Source of the DNA: Cerrena zonata | Taxonomy: Eukaryota > Basidiomycota > Agaricomycetes > Polyporales > Cerrenaceae | DNA: 64,000 nucleotides | Reading direction: 5' to 3' | Assembly (NCBI GenBank): GCA_038087015.1 | Contig: JASBNA010000033.1 | Coordinates: forward strand, 62,001-126,000 | Part shown: piece by piece, positions 31,820 through 40,792 of the stretch | How positions within the stretch are numbered: position 1 is the stretch's first letter | Layout: each line of letters opens with the position of its first letter | Program-made: the position numbers and the translations under genes | Notes under the pieces: model-generated | What the model was told of the DNA's origin: nothing | Seen by the model: only the letters and a program-made list of their open reading frames with translations | Databases searched by the model: none

Positions 31820-31857
31820 AAGAGGAGTTCGCGGAATTTGACAATTCCGCTCCTCTT
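31820..31857. promoter_or_regulatory. Inverted repeat in the permease leader
   Basis: AAGAGGAG (31820-31827) pairs with CTCCTCTT (31850-31857), and CGGAATT (31832-31838) with AATTCCG (31843-31849). A one-sided TTCG bulge and a TGAC loop complete the hairpin. Its centre is also CGG-N12-CCG. It ends 53 bases before the permease ATG, so it could be a DNA operator or an RNA hairpin in the 5' UTR. Confidence 0.55.
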
Positions 31858-31910
31858 ATAAAGCTAGCTTACTATTCATGTTTATCTAATTTGATACTGT
31901 ACCGCAAAAA

Positions 31911-33455
31911 ATGAAGAAGGAAGACTCGACTGTCAACTCGATAACGAGTGAAAAACTCCAAGCACAAGTTTCAACTGCAATTATCGAAGAAGATAATCTA
32001 GACACTGAAAATAAAATCGGTTTAAATTATTATCTTCAATCTGATATCTATACCCAAGATGAGCTTGATGAACAGTATAAGAAAATACGCTTAAAGTTAG
32101 ATTTAAGGCTTTTGCCAATTGTGTGTTTTGCTTACTTATTACAATTTTTAGATAAACTAAGCTTGAATTATGCAAATAGTTTTTCAATGTCTGAGGATTT
32201 GGGATTATCCACTTCTCAATATAGTTGGATAGCTGCAATTTTTAATTTTGGTTATTTAGCAAATGCTTATCCATCAAATTTGTTATTACAAAAATTACCA
32301 GTGGCTAAATATACCGGTTCAGTTATCCTAATTTGGTCGGTCATTCTAATTGCTCATATTGGTGCTAAAGGCTACTCTGGTATGCTAGTTCTTAGATTTA
32401 TCCTAGGCTTATTCGAAGCAAGTATTAGTCCGGCAATCATGTCAATAATAAGAATGTTTTATACCGAAGACGACCAGCCATTCAGAATGTGCTGTTTCTT
32501 AAGTTTCAATGGTATTGCTACCGTGGTTGGTGCGTTATTGGCCTTTGGCTTGGGCCATGTAAATAACGCTGCGATATCTTCTTGGAAATTGATTTTTTTG
32601 GTTATTGGTCTATTAAATTTTTGTTTTTCAATAATTTTTTTGATTTTTTGTCCTGATCTGCCTGCTAAAGCCAAATTTTTAACTGATCAAGAGAAGACCA
32701 TTTTAATTCAAAAAATTTCAAAGAACGGTAAAGGTATTAAAGATAAAAAATTTAAACCTTATCAAGCTTGGGAAGCAGCAAAAGATGTAACCGTTTATAT
32801 CCTTGCATTATCGGGTCTTTGCTGTGGTATAATTAACGGTGGTATATCTAATTTCTTAAGTAGTATCATTAAAAGTCTTGGTTTCACTGGGATTGAAGCT
32901 ACTGCTTATCAATTACCAACTGGTGCAATTGAATTCGTAATGGTTTTCTGTTCGGGGCTTGCTGCAATCTTTGTGAAAAATACTCGTTGTATCCTTTACT
33001 TCTTACTATGTTTACCAGGTTTTGTTGCAATCATCGTTTTACATTTAGTCGATTTAAGTAATAAATCGGCAGTAGTAGGTACTTTCTTCTTCTATACAAT
33101 TGGCGGTCCTGTTATTTTGAATTGGGTATCCATTAATAGTATAGGTGGTGACACTAAACGTACTGTTGCCTCCGGGTCTTGGTTTGCCTTGTATGCAACC
33201 GGGAACATTATTGGATCGGTTATAATGGGGATCTCTACAGCCCCTAGATATACAAAAGGTATGATTGGTTTCATGACTTGTTATTCGGCTATGATACTAA
33301 TGAATTTCGCTTATGCCTTGATCTTGATTCGTCGTAATAAACAGAGAAATAAAGAACAAGGTGGTTATAATGACGAGATTGCCAAACAAGCTGTCTTGGA
33401 TGGATTCAGAGGCTTGACTGATTTCGAAAATAGAAGTTACAGGTATCCTCTATAA
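31911..33455 (+). CDS. MFS permease, anion:cation symporter (Dal5/Soa1-like) family
   Basis: A 514-residue transporter with about 12 hydrophobic spans and cytosolic tails. Family landmarks are LRLLPIVCFAYLLQFLDKLSLNYA in span 1, FNFGYLANAYPSNLLLQKLP and LRFILGLFEASISPA, typical of the fungal allantoate-permease/ACS branch. Members carry allantoate, nicotinate, pantothenate, biotin precursors or sulfur compounds (Saccharomyces Soa1). The substrate cannot be read from sequence. It converges on the FMO gene (73 bases between stops) and lies beside two LLM monooxygenases, so it may import their substrate. No CTGTGGC element is seen upstream, but a large inverted repeat is present. Confidence 0.88.
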   Translation: MKKEDSTVNSITSEKLQAQVSTAIIEEDNLDTENKIGLNYYLQSDIYTQDELDEQYKKIRLKLDLRLLPIVCFAYLLQFLDKLSLNYANSFSMSEDLGLSTSQYSWIAAIFNFGYLANAYPSNLLLQKLPVAKYTGSVILIWSVILIAHIGAKGYSGMLVLRFILGLFEASISPAIMSIIRMFYTEDDQPFRMCCFLSFNGIATVVGALLAFGLGHVNNAAISSWKLIFLVIGLLNFCFSIIFLIFCPDLPAKAKFLTDQEKTILIQKISKNGKGIKDKKFKPYQAWEAAKDVTVYILALSGLCCGIINGGISNFLSSIIKSLGFTGIEATAYQLPTGAIEFVMVFCSGLAAIFVKNTRCILYFLLCLPGFVAIIVLHLVDLSNKSAVVGTFFFYTIGGPVILNWVSINSIGGDTKRTVASGSWFALYATGNIIGSVIMGISTAPRYTKGMIGFMTCYSAMILMNFAYALILIRRNKQRNKEQGGYNDEIAKQAVLDGFRGLTDFENRSYRYPL

Positions 33456-33528
33456 ATCTATAACTATATTATCTATAACTGAAATGAAATTATCTTTATA
33501 AATTAAACTGTTTCTAACTTAAGTAAAT

Positions 33529-35049
33529 TCAACTAGGATAAGCAATAATCAATATCAATACCATCACAGCTATTGAACTAATGATCAAGGAATTGACATG
33601 TTCCTGCTTCAGCACACTAGTAGTTTTTGAATGATCAGTTTTTTCATCTACATCGTCTACATGGTGTGGAGGTTTATTATTATTTTCAATCCAGTATCTG
33701 ATCCTTCTTTGATGGCCTCTCCAAAAATCAGATTCCCACCTAGCATTCCATTTGGGTAATCGTCTTCCAGGTCCTTCTTCTCCAGCGAGTTTTCTAACAG
33801 TTTCAAAATATTCTTCAAAATCCGGTGCAAGAGAGCTGTAATTCGGACCTTCACCTTTCCTCTCAAGTCTTTCCTCGACCCATTGATTTTGATCTTTGAT
33901 ACTAGGTAATTGTGCCCGTTCAGCGAAAACCCTGGCGACGTACACTGCTTGCCATTCAAATGCTTTGAATGTAAACCCAGCTGTTATTGCACCAACAAAC
34001 GCAATTCTAGGTTCATCAATCTTGAAAATTAGCTGATACAACCCGTTAACCTTATTCCCAGTTAAATTTAAATTTGGTAAAAAGGGATAAGCGTAAGAAA
34101 ACCCAGTACCAAAAATAATTGCATCAACGTCATCAATGATTTGGCCATCTTTGAAATGTACGGTTTGGCCATTTATTTTGGTAACTTCTCTCGTTCTTAT
34201 TACCTGAGGGTGATTAAATGCATGGTCCCCGAAATAAATATTCGGAGTATCTGATCTTCTGGCAGAAATTATCGGGCTTTTAGCAACTCCAACAATATCT
34301 TGTACTGCATCCATAGCAGAAATAGAAGCTCCAACAACTACAGTTTTCTTGTTACGAAATTGCTCTCTGGTTCTGAAGGCTTTAGAATGTATAGTTTCTG
34401 TATGTGGAATTGCCATGAAGTCATCCAACCCAGGAATATCTGGTACATAGGGAACATCGTAATGCCCGCTTGCAACCACAACAGCATCAAAATGCTCTTG
34501 CCAAACATAATCCGAATTTATTCCAAATCTTCTCAATGTTAAAGTGTAATTTTCATTTTTTTCAATCAATTCAACAGACGTATTGAACTCAATATGGTCA
34601 TCGTGCCCTTTTCTCTTATATAAATCTTGAACCCATTGTTTTATTTGGGTGTTATGCCTGAATGGAGTATCTTTACCGTATTTCTCAATCGATCTTGAAC
34701 TCAGAGCTTCTGGAAATCGTTCTTTTGAAAATTCCATCACACTAGCTTCCACGTTACTTTCAAGATATGAATAGGTTGCAGTATCCATAAACCTTTGAGT
34801 AGCTGACTTGGGCACATACGCTGGTAACTCAGACGGGACCGGATCATGCTGGAATGCTTTTCTTTCACTGAGCGCCTTGATATTCTTTAACTTTTCAGGT
34901 GGATTGGCTTGATATGAAAAGCTACCTCCTGCTTCGCTTCGACGCTCAAAAAGTCTGATCAAATCGAACTTCTGTTCAGAGATCAAAGCATCCAAAGTAA
35001 TTAGCCCCGAGGGACCACCACCTATTATAGCAACCGATTTGATAGTCAT
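33529..35049 (-). CDS. FMO-type flavin-containing monooxygenase, tail-anchored
   Basis: About 506 residues from the ATG at 35049; the longer open frame begins 12 codons upstream at TTG. The FAD fold is IIGGGPSGL at residues 8-16, the NADPH site is VVVGASISAMD near 235, and the late FMO motif IFGTGFSYAYPF lies near 320. A basic-aromatic stretch and a single hydrophobic span (about 487-505) at the very C-terminus suggest tail anchoring in the ER. Such enzymes oxidise soft nucleophiles (S or N) using NADPH and O2. It shares a 272-bp divergent promoter with the LLM gene at 35322, so co-regulation is likely. Substrate unknown; an N-hydroxylating or Baeyer-Villiger role is possible. Confidence 0.88.
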   Translation of the reverse strand: MTIKSVAIIGGGPSGLITLDALISEQKFDLIRLFERRSEAGGSFSYQANPPEKLKNIKALSERKAFQHDPVPSELPAYVPKSATQRFMDTATYSYLESNVEASVMEFSKERFPEALSSRSIEKYGKDTPFRHNTQIKQWVQDLYKRKGHDDHIEFNTSVELIEKNENYTLTLRRFGINSDYVWQEHFDAVVVASGHYDVPYVPDIPGLDDFMAIPHTETIHSKAFRTREQFRNKKTVVVGASISAMDAVQDIVGVAKSPIISARRSDTPNIYFGDHAFNHPQVIRTREVTKINGQTVHFKDGQIIDDVDAIIFGTGFSYAYPFLPNLNLTGNKVNGLYQLIFKIDEPRIAFVGAITAGFTFKAFEWQAVYVARVFAERAQLPSIKDQNQWVEERLERKGEGPNYSSLAPDFEEYFETVRKLAGEEGPGRRLPKWNARWESDFWRGHQRRIRYWIENNNKPPHHVDDVDEKTDHSKTTSVLKQEHVNSLIISSIAVMVLILIIAYPS

Positions 35050-35321
35050 GTTGCCCAAGACTAGCTTAGCACTGGTAGTCTTCAAAAGAAATGCTTCACT
35101 TAATATGATTTCCCTCAGTGCAGAAATTTATTTGAAACCCGACCCGCAACCGCGAAAAACTTCGGCTGCCACAGTTCTTTATGTTGCATCAGTTCATTCT
35201 TTCATTTTGAAAGATTTCGCAATTAACAAATACTATTCTGTAATTGGTTTTGATAACTTATATAAGCTTATTGTACCTTCCTAGTCTTGTAGAAGGAAGA
35301 GTTGTATTTCATAAAACCACA
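35050..35321. promoter_or_regulatory. Bidirectional FMO/LLM promoter with a Met31/32-like site
   Basis: The 272 bases between two divergent start codons. GCCACAGTT at 35168-35176 is the complement of AACTGTGGC, matching nine of ten bases of the Saccharomyces Met31/Met32 site AAACTGTGGC when the next base is counted. This factor pair activates sulfur assimilation genes. Use in this yeast is inferred. Confidence 0.5.
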
Positions 35322-36830
35322 ATGACACAACCGCAAACCAAACAGCGTAAGCTTAACAGGAAATCTCCTTTGATCATTAATGCTTTCGATATGGGATGCC
35401 CTGGATTACAAAATCCAGGACTTTGGAAACACCCAAACGACAAGTCAAGAAACTATAATACAATTGAGTACTGGACCAACCTTGCTAAGACTTTGGAAAG
35501 AGGCAAGTTTAATGCTCTTTTCATTGCAGATGTCATGGGTGGATATGATGTTTTTAACGGTCCTCAGAACTTAACTGCGGCTGCTAAATCTGGGGCACAA
35601 TGGCCAATCAATGAACCAAGTGCTGTTGTGTCTGCAATGGCCGCTGTTACCAAGAACCTATCATTCGCGATTACTTTCAGTACTATCAGTGAAGCACCTT
35701 ACCATTTTGCCAGAAGACTAGCCACTCTAGACCACTTGACAAATGGCCGAGTTGGATGGAATGTCGTTTCTTCTTACTTGGATAGTGCTGCAAGGAACTT
35801 GTTGAATGGGGCAGATTTGCCCCCGCATGATGAAAGATACGTCCGTGCCGAAGAATATCTTGAAGTGATCTACGATTTGTTCTTATCTTCTTGGAGCGAT
35901 GATGCTATTAAAGTCGACCCAAAGACTGGAGTGTTTGCCGATGCAGAACGAATCAGGTTAATCAACCACGACGGAAAACACTTCAAAGTTCCCGGCCCTA
36001 GTATCACTGAGCCAACTCCTCAAAGGTTGCCGGTAATTTTGCAAGCTGGTGCAAGTAAATCAGGGGTGGAATTTGCAGCCAAAAACGCTGAAGCTGTATT
36101 CGTCAATGACACTTCACCAGAGGGCTTGAAAGGTAAAATTGATAACATCAAAGAGATTGCAGCCAAGAATGGGAGAAACCCAGATGATATAAAGTTCGTA
36201 CAATTGGTTACTGTGATACTCGGTGATACTCATGAAGCTGCTATAGAAAAATTTAAAGAATATAAAGACCTCAGTGACTTAGATGGAGCACAAGCTTTAT
36301 TCAGCGGTTGGACCGGTATAGACATTGGCCAGTATGAGTGGGATCAAGAACTACAACATGTTGAGAGTAATGCAATTCGTGGGTTCATTGAAAAGTGGAC
36401 GAAAAGATTACCTGGAGATCTGGAAAATTTGAGAAAAACAAGAGAATATTTGGCTAATAAAATAAGTATAGGAGGTTCAGGTGTAGTCTTTGTTGGAACC
36501 CCATCTGAAGTTGCTGACGAGATTGAGCGCTGGGTTGATGTATCCGGCTTGAATGGATTCAACTTTACTTACACCGTGACACCTCAATCTTTTGAGGAAC
36601 TTGTTGATTATTTGATCCCTGAATTGAGAAGACGGGGATTGGTTTGGGACGATTACCCAAGAGAAGGAATTACATTTAGAGAGCAACTTTTCGGAACTGA
36701 AGGTGAAGACCCAACTTATCTTCGTTCAACTCACCCGGCTTACGATCTTAGATGGAGAGCTGGTGAATCAAAAGAAGAACTCGAGGAAAGGATTAAGAAA
36801 GTAAAGACAAAACATTTTGGCAAAAAGTGA
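35322..36830 (+). CDS. LLM-class FMNH2-dependent monooxygenase (NtaA/SnaA/DszA family), copy 1
   Basis: 502 residues from the ATG at 35322; the longer frame begins at TTG 26 codons earlier. The N-terminal INAFDMGCPGLQNPGLWKHP, then YWTNLAKTLERGKFNALFIADV and LSFAITFSTISEAPYHFARR followed by LDHLTNGRVGWNVVSSYLDS, are hallmarks of bacterial two-component monooxygenases. These use reduced FMN from a separate reductase and act on nitrilotriacetate, sulfones or sulfonates. No reductase is encoded nearby. The family is mainly bacterial and patchy in yeasts, suggesting past transfer. It is inverted relative to copy 2 (264 bases between stops). Bases 35550-35794 are identical to copy 2. A CTG at 36420-36422 aligns with TCA (Ser) in copy 2. 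Confidence 0.9.
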   Translation: MTQPQTKQRKLNRKSPLIINAFDMGCPGLQNPGLWKHPNDKSRNYNTIEYWTNLAKTLERGKFNALFIADVMGGYDVFNGPQNLTAAAKSGAQWPINEPSAVVSAMAAVTKNLSFAITFSTISEAPYHFARRLATLDHLTNGRVGWNVVSSYLDSAARNLLNGADLPPHDERYVRAEEYLEVIYDLFLSSWSDDAIKVDPKTGVFADAERIRLINHDGKHFKVPGPSITEPTPQRLPVILQAGASKSGVEFAAKNAEAVFVNDTSPEGLKGKIDNIKEIAAKNGRNPDDIKFVQLVTVILGDTHEAAIEKFKEYKDLSDLDGAQALFSGWTGIDIGQYEWDQELQHVESNAIRGFIEKWTKRLPGDLENLRKTREYLANKISIGGSGVVFVGTPSEVADEIERWVDVSGLNGFNFTYTVTPQSFEELVDYLIPELRRRGLVWDDYPREGITFREQLFGTEGEDPTYLRSTHPAYDLRWRAGESKEELEERIKKVKTKHFGKK

Positions 36831-37094
36831 TTAGACTTAAATATAACTACTTGAAAATTTCAATACTAGCTGCTGTCTTCATTGTAGATACCGTTACATT
36901 AATGACGACTAAACCTATCTGAGATTAAATATCTTTTTTAAGAGATCTAGAGAGAAAACATTTTTGAAACAGAATTCAAAAGTCCTTCTTCGTCCAAGTC
37001 ATCCGTTCCATGAATTAAGCTTTTGAGTAAGCTTTTATTGGATTTAATATTTTGTATTGACTCTAAATAAAACTATATAGAATTGTGTCGCAAA

Positions 37095-38612
37095 TTAGAT
37101 TGCTATATTGAATCTTTCTTGCTTAATACTTTGAATTCGTTCCTCGAGTTCTTCCTTCGATTCCCCAGCCTTCCATCTGAGCTCATAAGCTGGATGGGTT
37201 GAGCGTAAATATGTTGGATCTTCGCCTTCTGTTCCAAATATTTGCTCTCTAAAAGTGATACCGTCTTTTGGGTAATCATCCCAGACTAAACCACGGCTTC
37301 TTAGTTCGGGAATCAACTTATCAACAACTTCTTCGAAAGCTCCAGGGGTAATGGTGTATGTTATATTAAAACCATCGAGATCAGAAATATCGACCCATCT
37401 TTCTATTTCGTCAGCAACCTCTTTGGGAGTCCCATAAAAAACAGAACCAAATCCACCAATCGATATTTGATTAGCAACAAACTCTCTAGTTTTCTTAATG
37501 TCTCCTGATTCACCTGGAAGGACCTTTGTCCATTTTTCCACGAACCCTCGAACTGCATTACTTTCTACATGTTTTAATTCTTGATCCCATCCATATTGGC
37601 CTATATCAATACCAGTCCAACCTCCGAATAGTGCTTGAGCACCATCTAAATCGCTATAGCTCTTATATTCTTGTAATTTCTCTATTGCTTCTTCATGAGT
37701 GTCACCAAGAACAACAGTGATTAGTTGTAAAAATTTCACATCTTTATCACTTCTTCCCTGTTGTTTGATCAAATCCTTGAAACCCTTGATTTTGATTCCC
37801 AATCCTTCAGGAGTTGCATCATTAACAAAAACAGCTTCAGCATTTCTAGCAGCAAATTCAGTACCTTGCTTTGAAGTACCTGCTTGCAAGATTACCGGTA
37901 ATCTTTGCGGAGTTGGTTCAGTAATGGAAGGTCCTGGCACGTTGAAGTGCTTTCCTTCGTAGTTTATTTGTCTAATTCTTTCTGCATCAGCAAAAACACC
38001 CGTTTTCGGATCAACTTTAATAGCATCATCACTCCAAGAAGATAAGAACAAGTCATATATGATCTCTATATATTCCTGGGCTCTCTCATATCTTTCTGTA
38101 TGCGGTGGGAGTGGTTGGTTATTTAATAAATTTCTTGCAGCACTATCCAAGTAAGAAGAAACGACATTCCATCCAACTCGGCCATTTGTCAAGTGGTCTA
38201 GAGTGGCTAGTCTTCTGGCAAAATGGTAAGGTGCTTCACTGATAGTACTGAAAGTAATCGCGAATGATAGGTTCTTGGTAACAGCGGCCATTGCAGACAC
38301 AACAGCACTTGGTTCATTGATTGGCCATTGTGCCCCAGATTTAGCAGCCGCAGTTAAGTTCTGAGGACCGTTAAAAACGTCGTAACCACCCAAAACATCT
38401 GCAATGAAAAGAGCATTGAACTTGCCTCTTTCCAAAGTCTTAGCAAGATTGGTCCAGTACTCAATTGTATTATAGTTTCTTGACTTGTCCTTTGGGTGTT
38501 TCCAAAGTCCTGGGCATTGAAGACCTGGGCATCCCATATCAAAGGCATTGATAAGAATTTTTTTCTTTGGCTTGTTTTCCACCTTTCTTTGTTTCGATTT
38601 TGGTTCTGGCAT
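37095..38612 (-). CDS. LLM-class FMNH2-dependent monooxygenase (NtaA/SnaA/DszA family), copy 2
   Basis: A 505-residue paralog of the gene at 35322, alike over its full length (INAFDMGCPGLQCPGLWKHP, then VLGGYDVFNGPQNL and NGRVGWNVVSSYLDS). The N-terminal third is nearly identical at DNA level, while the rest differs at many silent and some coding sites. The substrate loops therefore differ (for example NNQPLPPHTERYERAQEYIE against NGADLPPHDERYVRAEEYLE), and the two may have different substrates. The ATG at 38612 is clear. A CTGTGGC element lies about 95 bases upstream. FMNH2 would have to come from a reductase elsewhere. No peroxisomal SKL-type tail is seen. Confidence 0.9.
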   Translation of the reverse strand: MPEPKSKQRKVENKPKKKILINAFDMGCPGLQCPGLWKHPKDKSRNYNTIEYWTNLAKTLERGKFNALFIADVLGGYDVFNGPQNLTAAAKSGAQWPINEPSAVVSAMAAVTKNLSFAITFSTISEAPYHFARRLATLDHLTNGRVGWNVVSSYLDSAARNLLNNQPLPPHTERYERAQEYIEIIYDLFLSSWSDDAIKVDPKTGVFADAERIRQINYEGKHFNVPGPSITEPTPQRLPVILQAGTSKQGTEFAARNAEAVFVNDATPEGLGIKIKGFKDLIKQQGRSDKDVKFLQLITVVLGDTHEEAIEKLQEYKSYSDLDGAQALFGGWTGIDIGQYGWDQELKHVESNAVRGFVEKWTKVLPGESGDIKKTREFVANQISIGGFGSVFYGTPKEVADEIERWVDISDLDGFNITYTITPGAFEEVVDKLIPELRSRGLVWDDYPKDGITFREQIFGTEGEDPTYLRSTHPAYELRWKAGESKEELEERIQSIKQERFNIAI

Positions 38613-39148
38613 CTTGCTTCTAGGATGAAGTCTAGGCAGTCCAGTTTAAGAATTGACATTATCCCCAATTTATAGTAAAGACAAGAGTGATTGCGAAAAA
38701 GGTCGACTGTGGCTTTAACTGCAAACATATAACAGAAAAATAAGGAATTGACAGCTGAAATGGTTCCAGGAACACCATACCTTTCTGCCGGCACCCGAAC
38801 CGAGACTAGATATGGTTCAGTGTTCGAATTGAACGGTTTGTTCAACCACTTCAACCACTAAATCACGTTTCTCTCTTGTGTAAGTTACTTCATATATGCA
38901 CTTTGGAATGTAGGCACCACTTTTTTTTTTTGTATTATGGTGCTTTTTTTTAAAAAAAATATAGTGGTTTCCTTCGAATTGGCATTTATGAAATACTAGT
39001 ATTGAGCATAAGACCATTGCAAGATTATGTTCGTAGGCTTGACTTACAATTTTTGTTGTTGTTTGTAGTATCTCAATGTTTTTTTCAATGAGAATTGTAA
39101 AAGCGAAGACAAACATCTCATCTTGACCAGTTAAAAGTACACTGTATA
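38613..39148. other. Divergent promoter region LLM copy 2 / PRP4
   Basis: Contains ACTGTGGC (38706-38713) near the LLM gene and T/A runs (38930-38960). No additional gene is seen. Confidence 0.55.
38706..38713 (+). promoter_or_regulatory. Met31/32-like element upstream of LLM copy 2
   Basis: ACTGTGGC, 94 bases before the start codon, carries the CTGTGGC core of the Saccharomyces Met31/Met32 site. It matches the element in the FMO/LLM copy 1 promoter. Confidence 0.45.
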
Positions 39149-40531
39149 ATGGAGTTGAATGAGATACCGATAGTGAACGATCCTAAACAAGGGTACAGTT
39201 TGATTAATAATGGAGTTCAGTTGTCAGATGATGATGTAAAAGTAGAGTTGACAAAACGCAACCAACCAACGACTCTTTTAAATGAAACTAAAGATGAAAG
39301 AAGAACCAGATTGCAGAAGATAATAGACGAAAGTCGACAAGACCAGATTGTATCCTCAGACCAAGACATGGAAGACGATGAGGGAGACGACGAAGACGAC
39401 GAAGAAGAATTCTACACCCCAGGGTCCGACGAGTTATACCAAGCACGTCTTAAGATATTATCATATTCTTTGGAGAGAGCCGACAAGAGGCTTCAAACTC
39501 AGAAAGAGAGGTCAAAGAAACAAGATTTTACACAGATATTGAAGGCTCGAAGAAGTATCAATGCTGGCTTATCACAAATCGAACTATACGGTACCCAATT
39601 AATCCCTGGCAATACCAGAGCATTATCTGCTACTAGATTCAATAATAATGGCACACTCATCGGGTGTGGGTCATGGGACGGGAATGTCTATTTTCTCAAC
39701 AGCACTGATTTGAAACTAGAGAAGAGCCTGTTATCGGGTTTTCATACTGAAAAAGTTAGTGGTATAGACTGGAAACCTATTGGTGACGAAAACATACTAG
39801 TGTCTGGTGGTAACGAGGGTTGTATCAATTTCTGGAACATTGACACGGAAAAGGACAAGTTGTCTCCAACCAACAGCATCAAACAGGCCCACTCAAACCG
39901 TATAACGAAAACTTTATACCATCCTTCAGGCGATTACATTGCCTCGACGTCTTTTGACCAAACATGGAAACTTTGGGATCCTCGCCGGCCAGAATCCGAG
40001 CTTGTTGAACAAGAAGGCCATTCAAAAGAGCTCTTTGCTGCTTCGTTCCATCCCGATGGCAGTCTACTAGCCACTGGTGGACTTGATGCCATTGGAAGAA
40101 TCTGGGACTTGAGATCAGGCAGGTCCATTGCCTTATTACAAAGTCACATAAAGGGTATCTACAGTATGGACTGGTCAAATAACGGATACCACCTAGCCAC
40201 CGCCAGTGGCGATTGTTCTGTGAAAATATGGGATTTGAGAAAGTTATCAAGCAAAGAGCTATTCTCAATCCCTGCTCATAATAAACTTGTGAGCGAAGTA
40301 AGGTTTTACCACCAAAAAGAAGCCTCTCGTGACTCGGACCGTGACTCGTCCTACCTTATTACTTCTTCCTACGACAATACAATCAATATTTGGTCGGCTG
40401 ATAACTGGGTGAAACAAAAGTCGTTACAGGGCCACAATGATAAAATCATGAGCTGTGACATAAGCTCAAACGGGGATTCCATCGTCAGCTGTGGATGGGA
40501 CAGAAGTGTCAAGCTCTGGAGTGGAACCTGA
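39149..40531 (+). CDS. PRP4: U4/U6 snRNP protein Prp4, WD40
   Basis: A 460-residue protein, close to Saccharomyces Prp4 (465 aa). The N-terminal region has VELTKRNQPTTLLNETKDERRTRL (splicing factor motif, about 30-60), then an acidic stretch (DDEGDDEDDEEEF). A helical segment leads into seven WD40 repeats from about 155 to 460 (GCGSWDGNVYF, SGGNEGCINFW, STSFDQTWKLWD, TGGLDAIGRIWD, TASGDCSVKIWD, SSYDNTINIW, CGWDRSVKLW). Prp4 binds Prp3 and the U4/U6 duplex in the tri-snRNP, before spliceosome activation. Its own gene has no intron. Confidence 0.96.
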   Translation: MELNEIPIVNDPKQGYSLINNGVQLSDDDVKVELTKRNQPTTLLNETKDERRTRLQKIIDESRQDQIVSSDQDMEDDEGDDEDDEEEFYTPGSDELYQARLKILSYSLERADKRLQTQKERSKKQDFTQILKARRSINAGLSQIELYGTQLIPGNTRALSATRFNNNGTLIGCGSWDGNVYFLNSTDLKLEKSLLSGFHTEKVSGIDWKPIGDENILVSGGNEGCINFWNIDTEKDKLSPTNSIKQAHSNRITKTLYHPSGDYIASTSFDQTWKLWDPRRPESELVEQEGHSKELFAASFHPDGSLLATGGLDAIGRIWDLRSGRSIALLQSHIKGIYSMDWSNNGYHLATASGDCSVKIWDLRKLSSKELFSIPAHNKLVSEVRFYHQKEASRDSDRDSSYLITSSYDNTINIWSADNWVKQKSLQGHNDKIMSCDISSNGDSIVSCGWDRSVKLWSGT

Positions 40532-40792
40532 TTACATCAAAACTTCCATATACTTAAAAACTGTACATATCTAATGCTATTAAAAGACTGCAAAAAGCCA
40601 ACATGTAAAACTACCGTTTGGTTCCAAAATTAGTCGTAAGTCGTTAATCAGTGAGAAAACAAGCTCAAGTGCGCCAAAATCTGATTTGTTTATTCTTCGT
40701 CTGCATTATGAAAAAAAAAAAAAAAAGGTGAAAGGGCATTAAAAAGACTTCTTTTACAGCCAATAAGTTGGATTAGCTAATTAAACCTTGAA

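Larger units (their letters stand above)
30766..31910. other. Divergent promoter region YOR1 / ACS permease
   Basis: No gene. The stretch 31200-31400 is richer in GC than its surroundings and contains several CGG/CCG triplets, among them the palindrome at 31361-31372. A long hairpin sits at 31820-31857. Such CGG-type sites are bound by Zn2Cys6 regulators, which control YOR1-like exporters and many catabolic clusters. Confidence 0.55.

Noticed and set aside
35244..35321. N-terminal extension of LLM copy 1
   Set aside because: It begins at TTG, is absent from the paralog, and the ATG at 35322 aligns with the paralog's start.
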